A DNA stretch of 64,000 bases from Phlyctochytrium arcticum. Taxonomy: Eukaryota > Chytridiomycota > Chytridiomycetes > Chytridiales > Chytridiaceae. The notes under the pieces are model-generated. The model searched no databases. It had not been told where the DNA came from and saw only the letters and a program-made list of their open reading frames with translations. The stretch is from NCBI GenBank assembly GCA_025602905.1, contig JAHLKI010000004.1, positions 806,001 to 870,000 on the forward strand. The letters are read 5' to 3'. The position numbers and the translations under genes were made by a program. Below, in pieces: positions 33,025 to 44,595 of the stretch; the first letter of the stretch is position 1; each line of letters opens with the position of its first letter.

Positions 33025-33829
33025 TTAGAAAAGGTCGCCAGGACCGCCCATAATGACCTCTACCGGGTCAGAATTCTGGAGGTAAAGAATCAGTAAATCA
33101 ACAAAAGTAGATGCATCAGAGAGTTTGCCTACCATAAAGGTATCATTTTCGAAATGCAGAACTTCGGAAAAATCATCCGCTGCAATATCGACGGTGCAGA
33201 AACTGCCCAAGAGTTCAAGAAGGTCTTCGTCGTCCTCGCCATCACTTTGGTGATTGACTTCTCGTTCGGCTTGCAGTAGCATTTCACGGTCGTGAGCGGG
33301 TAAAGATTCCAGGTATTGTATTCGCTGTACGACGGCCATCTGCTCTCTTTTGATTTGACGATCCAGTTGGCGGAATGCCTCACGTTTCATCATTTGTAGT
33401 CTTTGATAATCTTTGCCAATGTGAGAATTGCCGAGCTTTTGTTTGCAAGGTTTCGACGAATCAAAGTCTCTTCGTCTCCGAAATACATGGCGTGGAGCCC
33501 GACGGTTCTTTGAGATAGTTGACTAACGAGACAAAAAACGGGTCAGTTATCTCTCACAAGAAGCCGATGCGGCAGCTAAACACAAGACAGGGGCCTACCT
33601 TTGAATTGTGGTTTTTTGTTTTTGAGTGCGCGAGACGACTGATGGATATCTTGCATGGATAGGTGAGACTACCCTTGCTGCCAGTCCGTTTTCCTTCCAT
33701 AGATGGTTGTCTGCGGGTGAAACCAGTGAACCGGCGGCATCCTTGGGAGAAGGATATTGGTTCTGGGGAGGTGGATGCAGAGTTATGCCTGCCATTCGCA
33801 GCAGCAGACTGTGCTAGAGAGGGATGCAT
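33025..33829 (-). CDS. Unrecognised protein, basic N-terminus and acidic helical C-terminus
   Basis: Three exons proposed: 33599-33829, 33133-33522 and 33025-33075, about 223 residues. The N-terminal half is basic and low in structure, with a possible nuclear signal (RHVFRRRRDF). The second half has a long helix (REAFRQLDRQIKREQMAVVQ), then an acidic part (GEDDEDLLELL). The last intron (33076-33132) is 57 nt and has no stop, so its retention would simply insert 19 residues; both forms keep the frame. No family recognised. Confidence 0.65.
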
Positions 33830-34259
33830 TCTTTTGTTTATGTTGGGGGCGGGAGTTATGTGATGCGAATGGAGCCGGTATCAGGTATCAGAGGGAATAG
33901 GATTTGGTATACGCTCTCTCTTAGAGATGCTAAACGAAGAGCCCCACACTGCCAGGCACACAGAAACTGCAAGTGCAACGTCTTTGCAAGTTTTCGGTTG
34001 GGTAGAAGGGAAAAGAGAGTTTCGGAGTCAACTTTGACACCCGGGAAATGGTATATGGGTAGTTATGGAACCAGGAAGTTGCCGTTGGGAAAAACACTAG
34101 CTTCTGCCGACAAAGATCAGTGAAAAATTATATGGGAGAGTGAGTGTGATATGAAGCAAAAAGTTTCGCGGATCTTTGAGTCTGCGAGATTCCACACAGA
34201 CTAAGCCACCGAACTAGGACCCCGAGTTGAGCGGTCCCGTGACCCGCCGTTCACCCACT

Positions 34260-34273
34260 GTTGCCCCGGCAAC
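34260..34273. promoter_or_regulatory. Perfect RFX X-box-type palindrome
   Basis: GTTGCCCCGGCAAC is a perfect 6-bp inverted repeat with a 2-bp spacer, the consensus form bound by RFX factors (Crt1 in yeast; ciliary RFX in animals). It lies 88 bp upstream of the PPR start codon, in a 532-bp divergent spacer (33830-34361) that holds no other gene. Confidence 0.55.
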
Positions 34274-34361
34274 GCGCGAGCTCAATCGGAGTTTGCGCTG
34301 AGTTTGCGGTTTGCGAGGTGGAGGACTTTTGACCACCAAAGAGATCTGCAAACTGATAAAT

Positions 34362-36533
34362 ATGAGCCGCCGGGAGAGACTAGCGGCACTATGCCGGAAC
34401 AGACAGGAAGCACTCCATCAACATACCCGCGGTATCTTATCCGGTGGTTTTCTTGGTCACAGTGGCTGGCTCCTTCAAATACCTACTCCACTATCCACAA
34501 GATACGCAAAGGGGTTTCAGGCTGGCTTCAAGACCACGTCGAAAGCCATGGAGTCTGCAGCACCGAACAAGGCAAGCGGAAGTCGGACTGTGTTTGAGCA
34601 GCGTAGTGATCTCGATGTGAAGTCTGGACGGGGATCGTCAAATAGGGTCTTCATACCAAGGCCGACGAAGCGAGAGGTGAAAGTTCGTCCTGGCTTGCTA
34701 AGCTCTGTAGATCACCAATATCGCCCATCGCCTTCTCAAGACAGCACATCTGTCAAGGATTGGTGGTTCCGTGACTTGGTCGCCCCCTCCCCCCCGCCAT
34801 TCCTGACTTCGAGTGCTTCGGAGGATCTTTCCAAACTCTACCATCTGCTAGCGAGTCCGCTTGATCGGGCCAGGGCAGCAGAACTTGTGCGCTTGTTCAG
34901 GGGCTTCGATGACGGCCAGGTGTCCAACATTGAGCCCTCTTGTGCCTGGCGTGTATTCCAGGTTCTGAACGAGTATGATTCCTTGAAGGCATTGAGAAGA
35001 AAAGATTGGCATCGCCTCAGTAGTCTTGTATTAGCAAACTTTCCTTTTGCGCAACCAAATGACCCAAGTGTGGCGGGAAAAGCCATTACATTGCTGCGCT
35101 CGATGAAAGATGGCGGCTTTGGTCCCGACGATGTGATATATTCCCACCTCTGCCTGGCCTTGAAGGATGACTCCAGCAAACTGAAGGAAGTGCACAAATA
35201 TATGCTGCAGACATTTAACAGCACACCGCAACAGTTGGGGGACGAGGAAATACCCGTACCTGTAGTCTCAGACCAGAGCATTCGGGTATCACTGGCTGTT
35301 TATTTGCGGCGACCGCCCGGTCAACCTGTGCTTTTAAGCAAAGCAAGAGAGCTTTGGGGCGTCATGAAGCGCGCGCGGATTTCTCCGTCCATTGAGACGT
35401 TGTGCGGGTTCTTGGAAGCCTTTAAAATGTACCGTGGATCTGTTCTTGTTGACGGCGCGGGCGTCAACAAGGTGCATCAATTGATATCAGTGATGCGACC
35501 GGAAAAGCGCAATCAGCCCTCAGTCTACGATGCGTTGATTTCGGCCCATGCTGCGTGTGGCAATTCTCAAGCCGTTCAAAGTCTTTTTACCGGCAAGGAA
35601 AGAAGCGGCTTTCAGCTCACCAGTGAAAACTACGAGCATTACTTTCGCGCATTGCCAAATTCAGAATCGGCACAGATCATTCAATCATATCGCAAGCTGT
35701 TGGCCTTTCCCAGTATCGCCATAGATGACTCTGTGTTTGAAGTAGTCACCAAGGCATTCGTGACCAGGAGGGATATATCAGTCCTGGAGCGGGATGTGCA
35801 TCGATTGTTACGCAAACAACTCCTGATGGTGGATCGGCCCCAAACTTCAAACGCAAAGACAGCAACGCAGCCCACTTCAAAATCATATGCTAGTTTGGTT
35901 GAGGCTTATTCGAAATTGAAGGCCCGCGAGCAGACGTTGCTGGCATATCGCGAATTAAGTCTGATCCGGAAGCGAAGCGCACTTGCAGATACTTCTAGTA
36001 CCCCGAACCCACCCACAGCAGGCAACTGGAAAACTCTGGCATCTACCTTACCCAGTCGGAGCTCTCTGTGCCATGTGGTTTCCGTTCTGGCAGAACCTTC
36101 TCGCGAAGCGCAACTGCGCGAGTTTGTCAAGAGTGATGTGCTTACGTCGACGCGACTACAGGTTTACTGGGATCGTATATTGTCTGGCCAGGAAATCTCA
36201 GAGCGAAAGGCTGTAAAGCATGTTACGGCACAGGCCGTTGCTATCAAATCGAAGCGTCCAAATCCCGCGTCCAACGCATCCTCACCCGCTGTGTCGTCGT
36301 CGCCTACAGCTGACCTAAATGGAAAGGTTTCCGTGGGTCTCGATGGTCCCTTGAGAGTTGTCTACGAAACATTGATCGACAAATGGCAACACTGGATCGA
36401 CGAGCACTACGACGCAACGGACAAGGCCGAACAATTCATGCATTTGGAGGACATTTTAAACGAGTTCTATAGTGACGAAGACAAAATTGTGCGCGAAATA
36501 GTAGCCCAGCGTAAGGCAGTCAGCGTAGCGTGA
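34362..36533 (+). CDS. Pentatricopeptide repeat (PPR)-type organellar RNA protein
   Basis: Single exon, 723 residues from the ATG at 34362 (the frame is open upstream without an ATG). The N-terminus is Arg-rich and lacks acidic residues (SRRERLAALCRNRQEAL), as in mitochondrial presequences. Helical-hairpin repeats of about 35 residues can be seen, such as GGFGPDDVIYSHLCLALKD, QPSVYDALISAHAACGNSQA and KSYASLVEAYSKLKAREQT. PPR proteins bind organellar RNA for stability, processing or translation; the target cannot be inferred. The N-terminal hundred residues are disordered. Confidence 0.8.
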   Translation: MSRRERLAALCRNRQEALHQHTRGILSGGFLGHSGWLLQIPTPLSTRYAKGFQAGFKTTSKAMESAAPNKASGSRTVFEQRSDLDVKSGRGSSNRVFIPRPTKREVKVRPGLLSSVDHQYRPSPSQDSTSVKDWWFRDLVAPSPPPFLTSSASEDLSKLYHLLASPLDRARAAELVRLFRGFDDGQVSNIEPSCAWRVFQVLNEYDSLKALRRKDWHRLSSLVLANFPFAQPNDPSVAGKAITLLRSMKDGGFGPDDVIYSHLCLALKDDSSKLKEVHKYMLQTFNSTPQQLGDEEIPVPVVSDQSIRVSLAVYLRRPPGQPVLLSKARELWGVMKRARISPSIETLCGFLEAFKMYRGSVLVDGAGVNKVHQLISVMRPEKRNQPSVYDALISAHAACGNSQAVQSLFTGKERSGFQLTSENYEHYFRALPNSESAQIIQSYRKLLAFPSIAIDDSVFEVVTKAFVTRRDISVLERDVHRLLRKQLLMVDRPQTSNAKTATQPTSKSYASLVEAYSKLKAREQTLLAYRELSLIRKRSALADTSSTPNPPTAGNWKTLASTLPSRSSLCHVVSVLAEPSREAQLREFVKSDVLTSTRLQVYWDRILSGQEISERKAVKHVTAQAVAIKSKRPNPASNASSPAVSSSPTADLNGKVSVGLDGPLRVVYETLIDKWQHWIDEHYDATDKAEQFMHLEDILNEFYSDEDKIVREIVAQRKAVSVA

Positions 36534-36736
36534 AATAGCTGATGTGATTGTGTAGAGTATTGCTCCAAAAATGTACGCTTACAAACTTTTACTCCAAAAA
36601 AACAATTATTTATTGTCCTCCAAGGGAAGAAGCAAACCTTTTTCTAATGTGTGATAGAGACTTCTATTTAGTGTCGTGCGCCGATTACCAACTCCAGAAA
36701 GGTTTCGTGGCTCATGTTTACTAGGTTAAGAATATG

Positions 36737-37889
36737 TCAGTGAGCAAAAACATTGAAGTACTGGCGCAAATAGTTGTAGCACATACCCCAGCCGTCCTGG
36801 ATGGAAATTAGCATGATTAGAAGGTAGAAGAGGATAGAATGGACAAAGACTTACCCTATCTGTGTCAAGCCTCTGAAATGCTTCGGATAAGGATTTCACG
36901 GTGACGCAGCAACATATGAAGGCATCAAACGTGATGTCGACGGCCCCTAGCAAGGAGATAGATCAGAAGACTACAAAAGACAATGTTTCACAGCGCTGGT
37001 TTACCATTGCGAGCAAACTTCTTGATCATCATGTCGACAATTCGGTCACTAACATTGTAGCCAAACGCTTGCAGCGCTTGCTTGAGTTCGAGGCGATCAA
37101 TTCGGCCAGAACGATCGTTGTCAAACTGTTGAAATATGCGCTTCCAGTCCTCTTACAGAAAGGTATTTGAAAAATTGCAGACGTTTCCGCTGAGTTGAAT
37201 AGTTACCGATGTATTTCCAGAGACTCACGAATTCATCAAAGCCTATGGTACCGCTCCCATCCCGATCAAACAACGTGATCATCAGCTGTACTGTCTCAAG
37301 TGAAAAGGGTGACCAGTCCCCTGCGTAAGTGACATGAGTGTTCCATAAGAGTTGGTGCCATTCGTTCGTTTGTAACTTTGTCTTACCGTTAATCAGGGCT
37401 TGCTGCAGTTCCTGGGAGTTGATGAAACCAGAACGATCGGTATCAACAGTCTTGAACCAGTTCCATAGTTGAGGATCCGCTCCTAATGTGTTTACAAGGC
37501 CTTAGTCGCCATGTATCCCGAAGTTTGTCTAAAGTCTAACCTGGAGGCATTTGCAGTCCTGCTCCAGCTGGAGCCGGATACGCGTTGTTGTATGCTGGGG
37601 CACCCCCATAGCTTTGCGGAGCACCAAACTTTTGCGGGGCTGCCGCTTGCGAACCGTACGGCTGCTGCTGGCCAAACGGTGCACCCTGTGGGGCATATTG
37701 CTGCTGCTGCTGTTGACCATACACTGGTGCTGGTTGCCCGTAGCTTTGCGGGACTGAGCCTGGCTGTTGTCCAAACTGTGCGGGACCCGGCTGCTGTCCA
37801 TATGCATACTGAGAAGGAGGTGGAGCGCCAGACGTTGCTGGAGGTCCGTAACCTGGACGTTGTTGCGGTGCTTGATAATTGTATGCCAT
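36737..37889 (-). CDS. Penta-EF-hand protein (PEF1/ALG-2 type)
   Basis: Calcium-dependent adaptor at ER exit sites and endosomes in other eukaryotes. Six exons (37541-37889, 37387-37482, 37207-37320, 37005-37151, 36855-36946, 36737-36796) give about 285 residues. The N-terminus is a long Gln/Pro/Gly/Tyr/Ala-rich tail, as in peflin. EF-hands include DTDRSGFINSQE, DRDGSGTIGFDE and DNDRSGRIDRLE, with weaker ones at NGAVDITFDAF and DTDRDGWGMCY. The ending (NYLRQYFNVFAH) differs somewhat from the usual hydrophobic end. Divergent from eIF4A3 with 190 bp between starts. Confidence 0.92.
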
Positions 37890-38079
37890 CTTGGCCGATT
37901 GTTGGGGAACTTGCGTGTGTGAAATTCTGAGCTTCTCGAAGTTCTGAAAGTCCCGACTCACTCGAACCGGAACGTCACACAAACTCGATCCACATTTGGC
38001 AAAAGTTGGTTGAACTTTCGAGTTGTCTTCTTGAGCGGATCTCCTGGAATTCAGTCTCTGAAGGAAACTCTCAAGCACC

Positions 38080-39654
38080 ATGACTGAAACAGAAAACGAA
38101 CAGCCTCAGGCTGGCGGTATCGACAATGCACTGGATGCGGCACTGGTTTTCGAGACAACGAACGATGTGAAAGTAGTCAACTCTTTTGATCAAATGGGCC
38201 TGAAGGAGGACTTGTTGAGAGGAATCTATGCCTACAGTGAGTTTACACTTACCTGTATTCCAATGAAACAGATCCTAATCAAGAATGACAGACTTTGAAA
38301 AACCTTCTGCAATCCAGCAACGTGCTATTTTCCCCATTATCAAGGGGAGAGACGTAATTGCACAAGCGCAGTCTGGAACTGGTAAAACCGCTACATTTTC
38401 CATCTCTGCGCTCCAGAGTATCGACACCACTGTGCGGGAAACACAAGTACTCATTCTTTCGCCAACCCGCGAACTCGCAACACAGATCCAAAGTGTCATC
38501 CTGGCGCTTGGTGATTACATGAACGTACAATGTCACGCATGTATTGGTGGAACCAGCATTGGGCAAGATATTCAAAAGCTGGATCACGGCCAGCACATTG
38601 TCTCCGGAACTCCCGGGCGAGTGTCTGATATGATCCGGAGGCGGAATCTCCGCACGCGTCATATCAAGATGCTGATTTTGGATGAAGCCGATGAAATGCT
38701 CAGTAAGGGATTCAAGGAGCAAATTTACGATGTATACCGATATTTGCCCCCACAAACTCAGGTCGTCTTGCTGAGTGCCACATTACCGGTTGATGTTTTG
38801 GAGATAACAACGAAGTTCATGCGGGACCCAGTACGCGTGCTGGTGAAGCGTGATGAATTGACATTGGAAGGAATCAAACAGTTCTTCGTGTCGGTTGACC
38901 GCGAGGAATGGAAGTTTGACACGCTTTGCGATTTGTATGACACCCTTACCATCACCCAAGCTGTTATTTTCTGCAATACTCGACGCAAGGTGGACTGGTT
39001 GACGGAAAAAATGCGGGAGGCAAATTTTACGGTCTCGTCCATGCACGGTGAAATGCCTCAAAAGGAGCGTGACGCTATTATGCAAGAGTTCCGTCAAGGC
39101 GCAAGGTACGGTCATCTGCACCCGCATTTGCGAAGGAGCTGTTTTCTAACTTGGGATTTCTATTGCTCAGTCGTGTTCTGATTACTACTGATGTGTGGGC
39201 CCGTGGAATTGTGAGTACCCAAAACTATGAAATTCAAGGTGACATTTTGCTTATTTTGATGTTTGTAGGACGTACAACAAGTATCTCTTGTCATCAACTA
39301 CGATGCGCCAATGAGCCGTGAACTGTATATCCACCGGTAAATTCTTGTTTTTTTTTGGCATCACGTTATAGTAACGCCCGCTAACACTTTTGTACAGTAT
39401 TGGTCGATCAGGTCGATTTGGGCGTAAGGGAGTTGGCAAGTGAACAGAGATTTCTCCACGTCGAATATCCCAACCTAATATGACCTTTAGCGATCAACTT
39501 CGTCAAGAACGATGACATCAAAATTCTGCGGGATATTGAGCAGTATTACAGTACTCAAATCGATGAAATGCCAATGAATGGTTAGTTTGCATTCTCGTTA
39601 TAATAAGGAACGCACCTAATACTTTCTTCCCTCATAGTTGCCGATCTTATTTAG
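38080..39654 (+). CDS. EIF4A3: DEAD-box RNA helicase eIF4A3/FAL1
   Basis: Core helicase of the exon-junction complex; FAL1 in yeast acts in 18S rRNA maturation. Seven exons (38080-38236, 38292-39105, 39171-39210, 39269-39336, 39398-39435, 39491-39580, 39638-39654) give 407 residues. Motifs present: FEKPSAIQQ (Q motif), [38 protein letters not shown] and [13 protein letters not shown]. The eIF4A3-specific ending [19 protein letters not shown] ... MNVADLI is intact. The fifth intron (39436-39490) has a GC donor (G|GCAAGT). A gene of this type fits the very intron-rich genome. Confidence 0.96.
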
Positions 39655-40052
39655 ATATTTTTCGCCTCACCAGGCGAACATCGTCCGACATTATGTAGAT
39701 AGGCTGATTAGCCCGTGCATAGCATTCGTAAAGATTTTTTAATAGGAAAATAAGCTACCATCTGTGAGTTTCTTTATATACGGGCCGTCGCCGGTGCGAG
39801 TCTGACAGCTGTCAGATGGAGCAGCTCGCACAGCCGCTCAGTCGCCGCAGATCACTCCGCTCAGCCCAGGGATCCTTTCAGCCCTTGACATACACCCACC
39901 GCCCCCGCCCCGCTCAGAAAGTCGGAGGCATCTTATTTGCTCAAAAGGAAGGCACTGAAAACCTGCAGCACACGACGGCAACCGGGATCAAAAAGAAAGA
40001 GTGATCTACGACTGAAGGACAACGTGTACAACAAGAAGCTCACGCGGCGAAG
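39655..40052. other. Upstream region of the chitin synthase gene
   Basis: 398 bp with no gene seen; an A-rich purine tract precedes the start. Confidence 0.5.
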
Positions 40053-43000
40053 ATGGATCACTACCAGGCCCTCGAGGAGGACCATGGCAGGTATGGCTTT
40101 TTCTGGTGGTCGCATTCAATAGCTATAAGGAGCTTTACTGATTCTGATGTTGGCAGGCCTTCTCTCAGCCATACAAACTCGTATCGGCCACGCGATTTGA
40201 CTGGGGCTGCCCCAACTCGGTCTGTTACCAAAAAACAAGTTGCTTTGACTCGAGCTGGAAACTTTGTAGTCGACCAGTAAGTTGATTGATGTCACTATTC
40301 CATTTCCAGCGCAGGGCTAAGGTGAATTACAGGGCAGTATCAAAGCTGGTGTTGAAAAATGCGTCCGAGATCCACGGCGAGGAATTCACCCATATGCGCT
40401 ACACGGCTGCTACTTGCGAGCCGGCAGATTTCTCCAAGACATATACCCTACGCCAGCGCCATTTCAAGCGACTCACCAAGGTTGCTTTAGTCATTACCAT
40501 GTAGGATGTCGTTGTGTTCCTGCTACCCAGCAGTCACGTCTTACAATTGGTCCTTGCAGGTATAATGAACCCGACATTCTTTTCGCAAAGTCGTGGTACG
40601 CGGTCATGAAGAACATCGCTTATCTGTGTAGCGATGAATGCCGCTATGGTTGGGGCAAAGATGGGTGGCAAAACTTTGTTGTGGTTATCGTCTCAGATGG
40701 CCGCTCAAAGATCAACCCAAAGGTTCTTACCCGTAAGTACAAGTCCGTCTTAAGGAATTTCAAAAATTCACGGTTTTTCTGTTTCTTCTTGTGATAAGTT
40801 TTGGGTATCATGGGTTGTTATGCGGATGGTCTCGCAAAGAGCACTGTGAATGGCGATGACGTTAAGGCACACATCTTTGAGTATACCACTCAAATCGCAA
40901 TCGACAAAGAATTGTTTCCTCGCTCGGATGCCGCAAAGCTGAAGATGGTGCCTGCACAAGTCATCTTCCTACTGAAGGAAAAGAATGCAAAGAAGGTATT
41001 TGTTGAAATCATCTTTTTCTACGCACGGAATCCCTGATCCCATGAGCAGATCAACTCTCACCGTTGGTTTTTCAATGCTATTTGCACTATTCTGGAGCCG
41101 GAGGTAACCTTCTTATTGGACGTGGGTACTGTTCCAAGTAGTAGCTCGTTCTACCATTTGTACCGAGGTATGTCGAAAACCGTGTCTTCGGCTCGACTGC
41201 CGCCTAAATCTCGTCCACAACCAAGCCTTTGAGCGAGACAAGAACGTTGGTGGAGCATGTGGGGAAATCAAGGCCGAGCTCGGTTCTGGTTGGAAAAATT
41301 TGTTGAATCCTTTAGTCGCAACCCAGAATTTTGAGGTACTTCCAAGTCCACAGTGGTTGCTGTCCTCTCGACTAAGTATCTCGCGTGCTTAGTACAAAAT
41401 GAGCAACATTCTTGATAAGCCCCTTGAAAGTGTGTTTGGGTACATTTCTGTACTCCCGGGCGCTTTCAGTGCTTACCGGTATGAGGCTCTGCAAGGTGCC
41501 CCGCTGGAATGTTACTTTCGCGGAGAGTCGATGCATGGTGGAGCCAACATTTTTGCTGTAAGTATGCCCAACTCTTTTCAAGCGAAGTCTATCTGACAAT
41601 GTGGTGCAGGCCAACATGTATCTGGCCGAAGATCGTATCCTTTGCTTTGAACTCGTGACCAAAGAAAATTCACGCTGGTTGCTCCGCTACGTCAAGGATG
41701 CAGAAGCCGAAACAGATGTCCCGGACCAACTTCCCGAATTGATCTCTCAGCGGCGCCGGTGGTTGAACGGATCATTTTTCGCTGGATTACACGCTGTTTG
41801 GAACTGGAGTAAAATCTTTGTAAGTTCCCATGTAACATCTAGAACCATTCGACCAACACAGACTAATACTCTGTTGTTGTCAGCGCTCCGGTCATTCAAC
41901 GGGAAGAAAGTGTGCATTACTGGTAGAATTCTTTTACAACACAATCAATCTGGCTTTCAGCTGGTTCAACCTCGCCAACTTTTACCTGGCTTTCTACTGT
42001 AAGACATACCTTGTGATACTTGATTCTACAGCCTCACCGACTGACCCTTTTGCTTGACTAGTTTTGTTCAACTCTGCCGGGGACAGTAACAACAACCCTG
42101 ACGCGGATCACCCATTTAAGCAATACCGAAGTGTCGTCTTTCAAGTCGTGCGGGAGGTATACATTTTTGCCGTTGTTTGTGTCTTTATCAGTTCATTGGG
42201 CAATCGACCGCAAGGATCTTTGGTATGTTCAACAAACTGTACTTGTCGAAACAACCAATCGTTAATGGATTTTTAGTGGCTCTACCGCAGTATCGTACTT
42301 GGTTTTACACTCATTATGATCTTGATGTTGTTTCTCAGCGGGTGGACAGTATATCACTCCCTGGACTACGCTGTGGAAGCCTTGGGATCGGAGGAAATAT
42401 CCTTCCGAAAGTATTTCCGCGAGACTCCTGCGTTCCGAGACTTGGTCGTATCTCTGCTGTCAACCTACGGCTTGTACTTCTTTGGAAGTTTGGCGCATAT
42501 GGACCCCTGGCATACTGTGACCTGCATCGTTCAGTACATGCTTCTGCTGCCAACTTATATCAACATTTTCATGATTTACGCATGTAAGTCTCTGCTTCTA
42601 AGTACAACGTGACTGAAATTTGCTAATTCCATTCCCTTTCTATAAAAGTCTGTAACTTACACGATGTATCCTGGGGAACTAAGGGGGATAACGCCCCTGA
42701 TCTGGGTGCCGCTATTGTAAAGACGACATCTGACGGAAAACAAGTTGTGGAGGTCGAGATGCCTGTATCCGATGAAGAACTCGATGAAGCGTACCAACTG
42801 TTTGAACAACAACTTAACCGCCAGCGTGCTGCCCTCCACGCACCGGCAGAAAAACAAGAGACGAATGCAGCCACCCAACAAGAGGACGGTTTCAAAATCT
42901 TCCGTACCCGTGTCGTTCTTGCCTGGATCCTGAGCAACGCCCTCCTCGTCATTGTCTTCACGAACGAACAGATTCTCGCTGCTATTTCACCCACAAAGGC

Positions 43001-43169
43001 CAATGGTGCTCCCATCAACCCATACCTTACATTTTTGTTCTGGAGTGTGGCAGCTTTGAGTTTCGTTCGATTTTCAGCATCCATGGTTTTCTTGGTTGGA
43101 TATTGGAAGACAAGGATTGCAGAGAAGCGAGGAGGCCGGGGTAATGGATTTGCGGATAACGCTGTTTAG
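40053..43169 (+). CDS. CHS: Chitin synthase (division I type)
   Basis: Plasma-membrane enzyme polymerising UDP-GlcNAc into chitin. Thirteen exons (40053-40090, 40157-40276, 40333-40500, 40560-40732, 40799-40995, 41050-41167, 41226-41335, 41393-41557, 41610-41819, 41884-41998, 42062-42222, 42277-42583, 42649-43169) give about 800 residues. Landmarks: [87 protein letters not shown] and the catalytic QRRRW in [14 protein letters not shown]. The C-terminal 350 residues carry about seven membrane segments. The short N-terminus lacks the long extension of class I/II yeast enzymes. Confidence 0.95.
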
Positions 43170-43516
43170 GACCTTTTTTTTGTATTTCTTCTTTAGAAGT
43201 ATCTTGACCTTTATGGAGATGTGCCTTGTTATATAGCTGTTGTAGATAGTAAAACATCTCCCGTTTGTATTTTTCCGTACTGGTTTACGAGACGTATTAT
43301 ATCGTGTCAACTAGGCCGCTATTTGGCTATTTCGGAAGTGCAAGTCACGGCCTAACTCACCCCAGAACTCACCCAGACAGACTACAGATCAGCGGACCAA
43401 TCGCGCCATACCCTCAAACAACTTGGGCCATTACCAACCACTGTGCAACGCCTTTGAGCTAGTAAAGACCAGGAGGAAGGACCATTTACCAACGAGGAAA
43501 GATCTTGAAGTACAAG
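43170..43516. other. Intergenic between CHS and EMC2
   Basis: 347 bp; no gene seen. Confidence 0.5.
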
Positions 43517-44464
43517 ATGTTATCCAAGGACGAACTGGCTGCCCTGCGGGTAGGATTCCTCGACGGAGCCACAACCTCCGGCTCCAAGCGCTCGCTACTA
43601 TATGATCCCCAAGAAGTCTCTATATCCGGTCAAATAGCACTCAAGAAGATACCGCATTTGGAGAAGTACTCGCTGCTGGAGCAACTCGTCGTTTCATCCA
43701 TCGATTCTGGGGATGTGGATAGCGCAAAGATGTACCTCACCGACATTGAAAAGCAATTTCCGTTCAAAGCATCGGTGCGAGTGCAAAAGCTGTTTGGATT
43801 ATTGAAGGAGGCGGAAGGCGATCCGGAGGCCTCGCAGGTTATATACGAGACGGCGCTCAAGCAGGATGAAGCGAATTTGAGCGTGCGCAAACGGCAGATT
43901 GCATTACTGATTAGCCAAGGGAAGCGGACTGAGGCCATTACGGAGTTGATTGCACATGTAGATACTTTTATTTTGGACGTGGAGGCGTGGACTGAGTTGG
44001 CGGCGCAGTATATTGCGACGGGCATGTATGCACAGGCGGCCTTTTGTATGGAGGAGATGATGGTTTTGCGACCACAGTGCCATCTATACCAGCTGCGATA
44101 TGCGGACCTGCTGTATACAATGGGCACTTTTGAGGGGGCAGTCAAGTATTATTGTTTGGCTTTGGAGGGGTGTAAGGACAATGTACGAGGATTGTATGGG
44201 TTGCAGTTGGCCTTGGCCAAGGTTTTAAACGAGTTGGAAGGGCCCGCTACGACTGGGTCAAGCGATGGAAAAGAGAACAAGACGGTGGCACTCAAAGAAG
44301 GCAAGGAAAGCCGGGAGAAGCGACGCCTTGTCTGGAAGCAGTTACAGGAGAAGTCCGCGCAACGGTTATCCAAAGTACTTAATGGCGAATCATCAAAAAC
44401 GAGCAAGACAGGAAGGGGCGCCGTCTCTGAGACAGCTTCAAAATGGCTTGATATTTTGAAGTAA
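43517..44464 (+). CDS. EMC2: ER membrane complex subunit 2 (TPR protein)
   Basis: Cytosolic scaffold subunit of the EMC membrane-protein insertase. Single exon of 315 residues from the ATG at 43517. Tandem TPR helices include LTDIEKQFPFKASVRVQKLF, ALKQDEANLSVRKRQIALL, DVEAWTELAAQYIATGMY and YADLLYTMGTFEGAVKYY, a pattern typical of EMC2/TTC35. The last 60 residues are basic and low-complexity. Convergent with PEX4, 131 bp away. Confidence 0.93.
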   Translation: MLSKDELAALRVGFLDGATTSGSKRSLLYDPQEVSISGQIALKKIPHLEKYSLLEQLVVSSIDSGDVDSAKMYLTDIEKQFPFKASVRVQKLFGLLKEAEGDPEASQVIYETALKQDEANLSVRKRQIALLISQGKRTEAITELIAHVDTFILDVEAWTELAAQYIATGMYAQAAFCMEEMMVLRPQCHLYQLRYADLLYTMGTFEGAVKYYCLALEGCKDNVRGLYGLQLALAKVLNELEGPATTGSSDGKENKTVALKEGKESREKRRLVWKQLQEKSAQRLSKVLNGESSKTSKTGRGAVSETASKWLDILK

Positions 44465-44595
44465 AAGAGCTTCTCATACACAATTAGTCATTTTAATAAC
44501 AGGAGAAGCTATATCACCCTCCATTTTCACCAGCTACTACACTGTACCCTATTTCTGAAACTAGCTATATACATGTGCTCAACCGCCCGTCCTTG

